Assembly: GCA_963769115.1 (NCBI GenBank)
Contig: CAVYKN010000008.1
Span: 38,386 to 102,385 of the forward strand
Length of the DNA: 64,000 nucleotides
From: DASTFY01 sp963769115
GTDB taxonomy: Bacteria > Actinomycetota > Acidimicrobiia > Acidimicrobiales > Ilumatobacteraceae
Reading direction: 5' to 3'
Shown here: piece after piece, positions 60,081 through 64,000 of the stretch
How the letters are laid out: each line of letters begins with the position of its first letter
Position numbering within the stretch: position 1 is the first letter of the stretch
Position numbers and translations under genes: made by a program
The notes under the pieces: model-generated
The model's database searches: none
What the model was told of the DNA's origin: nothing
The model's input: the letters and a program-made list of their open reading frames with translations, nothing else

Positions 60081-60679
60081 TTCAGCAGCGGGCCGAGGCG
60101 ATGGCGGGCGTACGGCACGAGGAGCAGGCCGTCGTCGTCGGCGACGATGCTCCCCGGGATCAGCTGATCGCCGCTGTCGTCGCGGCCGGCGATGCCCGAG
60201 ATCGAGTTGGCCAGCTCGACGAGCGTGCCCCAGGCCAACGCCACGAGGGCGTCGGCCCATCGCTCGACAACGGCCGCCGGACCGTGCGGCCGTCTCGTCG
60301 CCGCCGCGAACATGCCCGCGCCGCGCTCCGGGGAACCGACGGCGAGGGCGACGTCCGCCACTCCCTGCCCGGACTGGTCGCAGCGCACCGGGATCGAGAA
60401 CAGGATGGCGCCGGTCGTCGTCTTCACGTCGATCTTGGCCGGGTCGATGCTCAGCTCGTCGCCACCCTCCGACCAGATCACCTCGGTCACCTTGCGGCGG
60501 TCGCCCTGCCCGAGGGCCCTCCCCGCGGCGGCCGGGGTCAGTCTTCGCAGGGTCGGCAGGTCGAGCCGGATCGGCTCGAGATGCTCGCCGGGCGGCAACG
60601 GGTCCTTGGGCGGTCTGAAGATGCCCTCCTTGCGGAGGCGGGCCATCTCCCGAACAACATCGCGGGGCGCCGGACTCAC
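60077..60679 (-). CDS. uncharacterised 200-residue protein, first gene of the 21-kb operon
   Basis: From GTG 60679 the product reads VSPAPRDVVREMARLRKEGI, then FRPPKDPLPPGEHLEPIRLD, an amphipathic start. A compact alpha/beta domain follows with VTEVIWSEGGDELSIDPAKI, AILFSIPVRCDQSGQGVADV, and a helix ALVALAWGTLVELANSISGI. No family is recognised. It ends in a TGA that overlaps the giant gene's GTG. The start could also be the Met at residue 12 (MARLRKEGI). Its GTG in turn overlaps the stop of a 13-codon leader. Confidence 0.65.
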   Translation of the reverse strand: MSPAPRDVVREMARLRKEGIFRPPKDPLPPGEHLEPIRLDLPTLRRLTPAAAGRALGQGDRRKVTEVIWSEGGDELSIDPAKIDVKTTTGAILFSIPVRCDQSGQGVADVALAVGSPERGAGMFAAATRRPHGPAAVVERWADALVALAWGTLVELANSISGIAGRDDSGDQLIPGSIVADDDGLLLVPYARHRLGPLLK

Positions 60680-60717
60680 GGCCGGGCCACGTTCGACGCC
60701 GCTTCGAGTCGGCTCAC
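60676..60717 (-). CDS. possible 13-codon leader peptide of the operon
   Basis: A GTG at 60717 sits behind GGGAGGGG (60728-60721), the best ribosome site in the region, and encodes VSRLEAASNVARP before a TGA that overlaps the next gene's GTG as GTGA. It could be a leader coupling translation to the operon. Alternatively it is the true N-terminus of the 200-residue gene, separated from it by one lost or added base. A TTGACA lies upstream on this strand (60777-60772), without a clear -10. Confidence 0.3.
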   Translation of the reverse strand: MSRLEAASNVARP

Positions 60718-60941
60718 TCGCCCCTCCCGGTGATCCGCGCCCTGTGCAACACAAACAGCGGACACCCCGGCTGTCAAGGCTGACGTCGCCGAGGGAATGA
60801 GCGGTGCAAGCCGCTGCGTTGATCGTCCACACCCCGGCCAGCTACCCGATACCTTCACGGTTCGAGGAAGCCCTCGAGGGCCCACGAGCCGCTCATGTCT
60901 CGTGATGGTGCTCCACGGTCGTGCTGAGAGGGGAAGGTCGC

Positions 60942-61178
60942 GTGAACACTGTTCGCATCAGGCTGATCGCCGGAGCTGTGCTGATCCTGATCGGCGTGGG
61001 GTTCGCTCTCCTGTCGAAGGAGTGGATCGAGGAGACGCTGGGGTTCGAGCCGGACGGCGGAAACGGAGCACTGGAGCTGGCGTTCGTGCTGGTGCCCGTC
61101 GGCATCGGAGTTGCCTTGTTGGTGAGCGCGGTGTCCGCGCTCCGCCGGCGGCATACAGCTCGGCTGCCGGAGGGGTAG
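60942..61178 (+). CDS. small membrane protein with two helices
   Basis: The 78-residue product starts at GTG 60942 behind GAGGGGAAGG and reads VNTVRIRLIAGAVLILIGVG, a short external loop FEPDGGNGALE, then LAFVLVPVGIGVALLVSAVS and a basic tail LRRRHTARLPEG. Two membrane helices with an Arg-rich cytoplasmic end form a typical small inner-membrane protein. Function unknown. It is the only plus-strand gene near the right edge of the island, divergent from the 21-kb operon. Confidence 0.55.
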   Translation: MNTVRIRLIAGAVLILIGVGFALLSKEWIEETLGFEPDGGNGALELAFVLVPVGIGVALLVSAVSALRRRHTARLPEG

Positions 61179-61369
61179 CGGGCGCCAGCGGTCCGACGCT
61201 CGCGTCGCTGATCCCCACGGTCCCGCCTCCACCCAAGGCCGATCTGATGCGGTCAGCGACAAATCGATCGTGCCGATCCATCCACCCCAGACCCGCGATC
61301 CAGTCGGACACACGACGGCGCCACCAGCTATGCATGACTTGACGCGTTGTCGCTTGCTCTCGTCAGCTA

Positions 61370-61411
61370 GAGGCGACGGCGGGAATCGAACCCGCGTGCA
61401 GGGCTTTGCAG
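61370..61411 (-). repeat. tRNA-Cys(GCA) 3'-half remnant, att-like copy B
   Basis: Minus-strand reading gives CTGCAAA, GCCCT, GCAC, then a perfect T-arm GCGGG-TTCGATT-CCCGC, acceptor CGTCGCC and T at position 73, as in tRNA-Cys. The 31 bases where the 5' half should be do not fold as one, so it is not a complete gene. It lies 27,493 bases (start to start) to the right of copy A and in the same orientation. Confidence 0.6.
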
Positions 61412-61509
61412 TACCGGTATCGGCCGGAGGTTTGCCCTTCTCAGCGCCCCTAACCGACCAGGTCCACGGCCAGGAAGGGCGCGGGTGGGGCGAAGCAGAC
61501 CGGACTCTG

Positions 61510-61542
61510 GCGGCCAGTCACGGCTCAGCGGCCAGTCACGGC
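61510..61542 (+). repeat. 15-bp direct repeat near att-like copy B
   Basis: GCGGCCAGTCACGGC occurs at 61510-61524 and again at 61528-61542, separated by TCA, a period of 18 bases. Short direct repeats about 100 bases from a tRNA-derived core are the usual form of integrase arm-type sites. No role can be proved. Confidence 0.4.
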
Positions 61543-61674
61543 GGATCCGACGGCACGGTCAGCAACATCGGCAGGGGGCGCCACGCACACGTCGGACAGG
61601 TTGCGGACTGCGATCACATTCCTGCGCGGAGCGCGTCAGCTGCTGGGTTCGCGCCGGATCGATCTGTCTGAGGA

Positions 61675-63642
61675 TCAGATCTGGGGGACGCGGCGGATCA
61701 CGCCGAGCGGGCGAGGTGCCGCGGTGAGGTCGCCGATGGCGTCGTCGGTGTTGTCAAGCATGGCGGCGAGCTCGTCGAGCTTGGCCCGCACCTGGGCGGC
61801 GAGCTCCCGCCCTGGTGCCGACAGCTGATAGCTCGGTGGTGCATTGGGGTCGAGGTCGAACACGGCCATGCCCTGGCTGTACGAGTCGAGCCAGGCCGGC
61901 AGGGTGGAGAGCAGGGCGCGGTAGCGGACCCAGCGGTGGTTGTCCCAGCCAGTCGACCGCGGCTCGCTCGGCGGATAGCGAGGCTCGAGGAACTGCTCGG
62001 TGATCACTTCCCCGGCCGCCGTGCCACGCGTCGCAAGGCGCGTCAATGTGGTGGTGTCCATGAACAGGTTGAGCCCGCCCTCGTCCTTGGTCTGGAGGAT
62101 GCGCACGATGCGGTCGCGATAGCCGGGGAGGTCGAGTTGGGTGTTGTCGGACCAGTTGCGGGCGGTGTTGAGGGCGGCACCGGCGAACCCGCCGACGGCG
62201 GCGACGCCCTTAGTGGGCAGTTCGCTGAACGACGGGAGCAGGCCCGAGCTGTTGTTGTGTGCCCACCGGACGTTGTCCCGCTCGTCGGCCGCCGGCTCTT
62301 CCCCGGCCGAGAAGCGGCCGAGGTTGATGGCGAACGTCGGGCGCGACGGCATAGCCGCGTCGAACATCTGCACCGGGAAGTTGCTGCAGAACCCGCCGTC
62401 GGTGAACCACGCCTGACGGAACATCAGCCCGCTTCCGGGCAAGGCGGCACCGGCGCCCACCGCCTCGCGCAGCGCGACCAGTGTCCGCTTGGTCGAGTCG
62501 GCGCGCCGGTCGATGACCCACAAAGGAACCGCAGAGATGAGCAACGGGAAGCTCAGCGACATTCGCGTCGCTACGATTACCGGCAGATGCTCGCCGCTCG
62601 GCAGGCGACGTAATGGGGGTGTGTGAGCGGCGGCGAGCTGCTCCTCCCACCGCCAGACGGCGAGTTCGTCGGACTCCTCGTCGACGGTGCCCTCACCAGG
62701 ATTTCCGAGGCCTTGAGGCGGCGTGGTCGGTGCCGCCTCCAGGGCGTCGACGACCGCGGCCGGGAACAGCGTCCGCCACAACGAGGGGTCATAGAAGAAG
62801 CGGTGGGCGTCCCACGGCATCCCGTACGGCCGCCCCTCGCTGAGACAGGTGGTGATCATGCGCAGGTCGATGGCCCGTTCCCCCGGCGGCACCGCGATGG
62901 CACCTTCCGGTCCTGTCCACAGGTGACCGAACCGCAGCGGGCCAGCGGCGGCGTCGAGCCCCGCGACACGATCGATCGCCTCGGCCAGCCAGTCTGTGAA
63001 CCCGGGTCCGTCCGAACCGACCGCCGTGCCCCGGCAGATGCCAAAGTGGTTGCCCGGCACATCGACCGTCAGCTTGCGCCACAGACGCACAGCCAGCGCG
63101 ACGGCGACACCGACTAGCAAGACGACTGCGCCACAGACGATGAGCAGCCACCCCGGCCAGACGAACTCGAGCACACCGACGACGACGAGCGCCACACCGG
63201 GGACGGCACCAAGAAGAATGGCCAGCGGGAACGCCTTGAGTAGGGCCTTGACGACCGGCAACACCTTTGATCGCCGCTTGCCCGAATCGCTCGGCGCAAC
63301 TAGGCGCTCATGGCCGGTCGCCGCGAGCATCAGCGGAAGCAGCTGACGCGTCGACGGCTGAGGCTGAAATAGTGTCGCCAGCTTGCCCTCGCCGAGCTCA
63401 TCGGGCAGCGTGCGCAAGCGCTCAAAGCCACCCCCGGCGCGCCCGTACTCGGCGGCGGCACCAAGCGCAGCGCCGATTGCCCCTGCGGAGGCGCCGCCGA
63501 CGCCCCGGATGCGGTAGCGCTGGCCGATGGCATACAGCGCCGTCGGATAGAGCACACCCGACGTGATGCCACCTTTCATCACCACGTCGCACTCGCACTC
63601 GGGCCGCGTCGCCACCACGGCCGCGCCAGCCTCGTTCACCAT
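61675..63642 (-). CDS. patatin-like phospholipase with two membrane helices
   Basis: The 655-residue protein has a patatin catalytic core: CDVVMKGGITSGVLYPTALY, oxyanion glycines, the nucleophile Ser in GVGGASAGAIGAALGAAAE (residue about 56), and the dyad Asp in WFTDGGFCSNFPVQMFDA (about residue 412). Between them two hydrophobic stretches (AILLGAVPGVALVVVGVLEF and WLLIVCGAVVLLVGVAVALA, about 148-195) would place it in the membrane. The end is helical. Patatins hydrolyse phospholipid acyl esters. Membrane-anchored forms occur in lipid turnover and in cell-killing defence systems, and nothing here decides between these. GGGAGGT precedes the ATG. It is unbroken and lies just outside copy B. Confidence 0.8.
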   Translation of the reverse strand: MVNEAGAAVVATRPECECDVVMKGGITSGVLYPTALYAIGQRYRIRGVGGASAGAIGAALGAAAEYGRAGGGFERLRTLPDELGEGKLATLFQPQPSTRQLLPLMLAATGHERLVAPSDSGKRRSKVLPVVKALLKAFPLAILLGAVPGVALVVVGVLEFVWPGWLLIVCGAVVLLVGVAVALAVRLWRKLTVDVPGNHFGICRGTAVGSDGPGFTDWLAEAIDRVAGLDAAAGPLRFGHLWTGPEGAIAVPPGERAIDLRMITTCLSEGRPYGMPWDAHRFFYDPSLWRTLFPAAVVDALEAAPTTPPQGLGNPGEGTVDEESDELAVWRWEEQLAAAHTPPLRRLPSGEHLPVIVATRMSLSFPLLISAVPLWVIDRRADSTKRTLVALREAVGAGAALPGSGLMFRQAWFTDGGFCSNFPVQMFDAAMPSRPTFAINLGRFSAGEEPAADERDNVRWAHNNSSGLLPSFSELPTKGVAAVGGFAGAALNTARNWSDNTQLDLPGYRDRIVRILQTKDEGGLNLFMDTTTLTRLATRGTAAGEVITEQFLEPRYPPSEPRSTGWDNHRWVRYRALLSTLPAWLDSYSQGMAVFDLDPNAPPSYQLSAPGRELAAQVRAKLDELAAMLDNTDDAIGDLTAAPRPLGVIRRVPQI

Positions 63643-64000
63643 CGCAACCTCCCTTCCCGGCGCGCAACGGCAGCCAGAATGGGCAGTGAGTTGGCTTGAC
63701 TCTACGCCGCTCCTCGAGTCCTGACCCCTAGCCCTGATGTTCCAGTTTGTCTCCGATCAGGCCAGTCTCGGATGTGCCACGCAGGAGCTGTTGACCTCTG
63801 AGTGCGGGGGCCGTCGTCGGCGCGTGCCCCCGAGCCGGCGGTTGGTGACGGTCGCGACTTCCGTTGCTCACAGAGGACGAGTATCCCGCTGCGGTGGTCA
63901 TGCAGTGGTCGACGACGAGCTCGACGCTCTGCGTGAAGAACGAGTCGGGTAGAGGGGCTCCGGAGTCCTCGACGCCGAGGTCCCGCGACATCACATCGGA
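63643..64000. other. no supported gene at the right edge
   Basis: A minus-strand frame of 88 codons (63728-63994, MMSRDLGVEDSGAPLPDSFF and on) exists but its second half is low-complexity and there is no ribosome site, so I do not call it. The rest of these 358 bases shows no tRNA or clear repeat. The promoter of the patatin gene must be here. Confidence 0.35.

Larger units (their letters stand above)
61179..61674. other. no gene; right tRNA-remnant boundary
   Basis: This region of almost 500 bases has no gene I can support. It contains the tRNA-Cys remnant (61370-61411), a 14-of-15-base echo of the left boundary's flanking sequence (TTGCCCTTCTCAGCG at 61432-61446), and a 15-bp direct repeat (61510-61542). 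The three together fit an integrase attachment region. Confidence 0.5.

Noticed and set aside
39831..60679. Contractile injection or phage-tail cluster
   Set aside because: No sheath, tube, baseplate, LysM spike adaptor or AAA ATPase text was found, and the proteins do not resemble tail components I know.
33877..61411. Calling an intact mobile element
   Set aside because: No integrase, excisionase or mobilisation gene is visible between the tRNA remnants, so only borders are claimed.
61370..61446. Complete tRNA-Cys gene
   Set aside because: The 3' half is perfect but the preceding bases lack the GGCGACG acceptor strand, the D-arm and the 5' anticodon stem.
63728..63994. 88-codon minus-strand frame at the right edge
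   Set aside because: No ribosome site, low-complexity second half, no recognisable domain; could be a transposase scrap but nothing supports it.

Overview
This is a high-GC window (about 70% G+C by eye) from what looks like a free-living member of the Actinomycetota. The evidence is the codon usage, two DinB/mycothiol-S-transferase-type genes, an LPxTG surface protein, an ECF sigma factor fused to its own anti-sigma-like module, Val/Leu starts and pervasive ATGA/GTGA gene overlaps. A placement in Acidimicrobiia is a guess. The consensus carries many single-base indels: most large genes break into two or more frames whose translations join into one family-typical protein. I read these as sequence errors rather than pseudogenes. 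They are densest at about 1.3-4.9 kb and 17.0-21.5 kb.

Layout. 0-15.6 kb is a mixed chromosomal segment: SnoaL-like protein, PEP-utilising enzyme, LuxR-type ATPase regulator, DUF4242 fusion, PQ-loop transporter, 3-hydroxyisobutyrate dehydrogenase-like enzyme, a first ArsR-SRPBCC-DinB operon with a recognisable promoter/operator, a Calx-beta/delta-60 lipoprotein, a LigD-type polymerase domain, the sigma/anti-sigma fusion and an LPxTG protein. 15.7-33 kb is one amino-sugar module: ROK regulator, binding protein, two permeases, NagZ-like GH3, ATPase, ROK kinase, NagA, NagB, then acetate kinase, a HAD-GH65 fusion and phosphoketolase. Together they would take GlcNAc or chitobiose to fructose-6-phosphate and on through acetyl phosphate to acetate and ATP.

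33.9-61.4 kb is bounded by two 42-bp copies (38/42 identical) of the 3' half of a tRNA-Cys gene, both in the same orientation, which is what tandem integration of islands at a tRNA leaves. Inside are decayed gene remnants, a second ArsR-SRPBCC-DinB operon, a NIPSNAP protein, an FAD-linked oxidase and, filling 21 kb, a six-gene minus-strand operon (60.7 down to 39.8 kb) of proteins I mostly cannot assign. The operon encodes a giant protein of about 3,340 residues with a DUF6603-like segment and a histone-like lysine tail, a beta-propeller of about 1,130 residues, proteins of about 1,265, 686 and 333 residues, and a 200-residue leader-gene product. Five of the six genes start within a 4-base overlap or a 2-base gap of the gene before. 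This operon is the best candidate for an undescribed system. A patatin-like phospholipase with two membrane segments lies just beyond the right-hand tRNA remnant.
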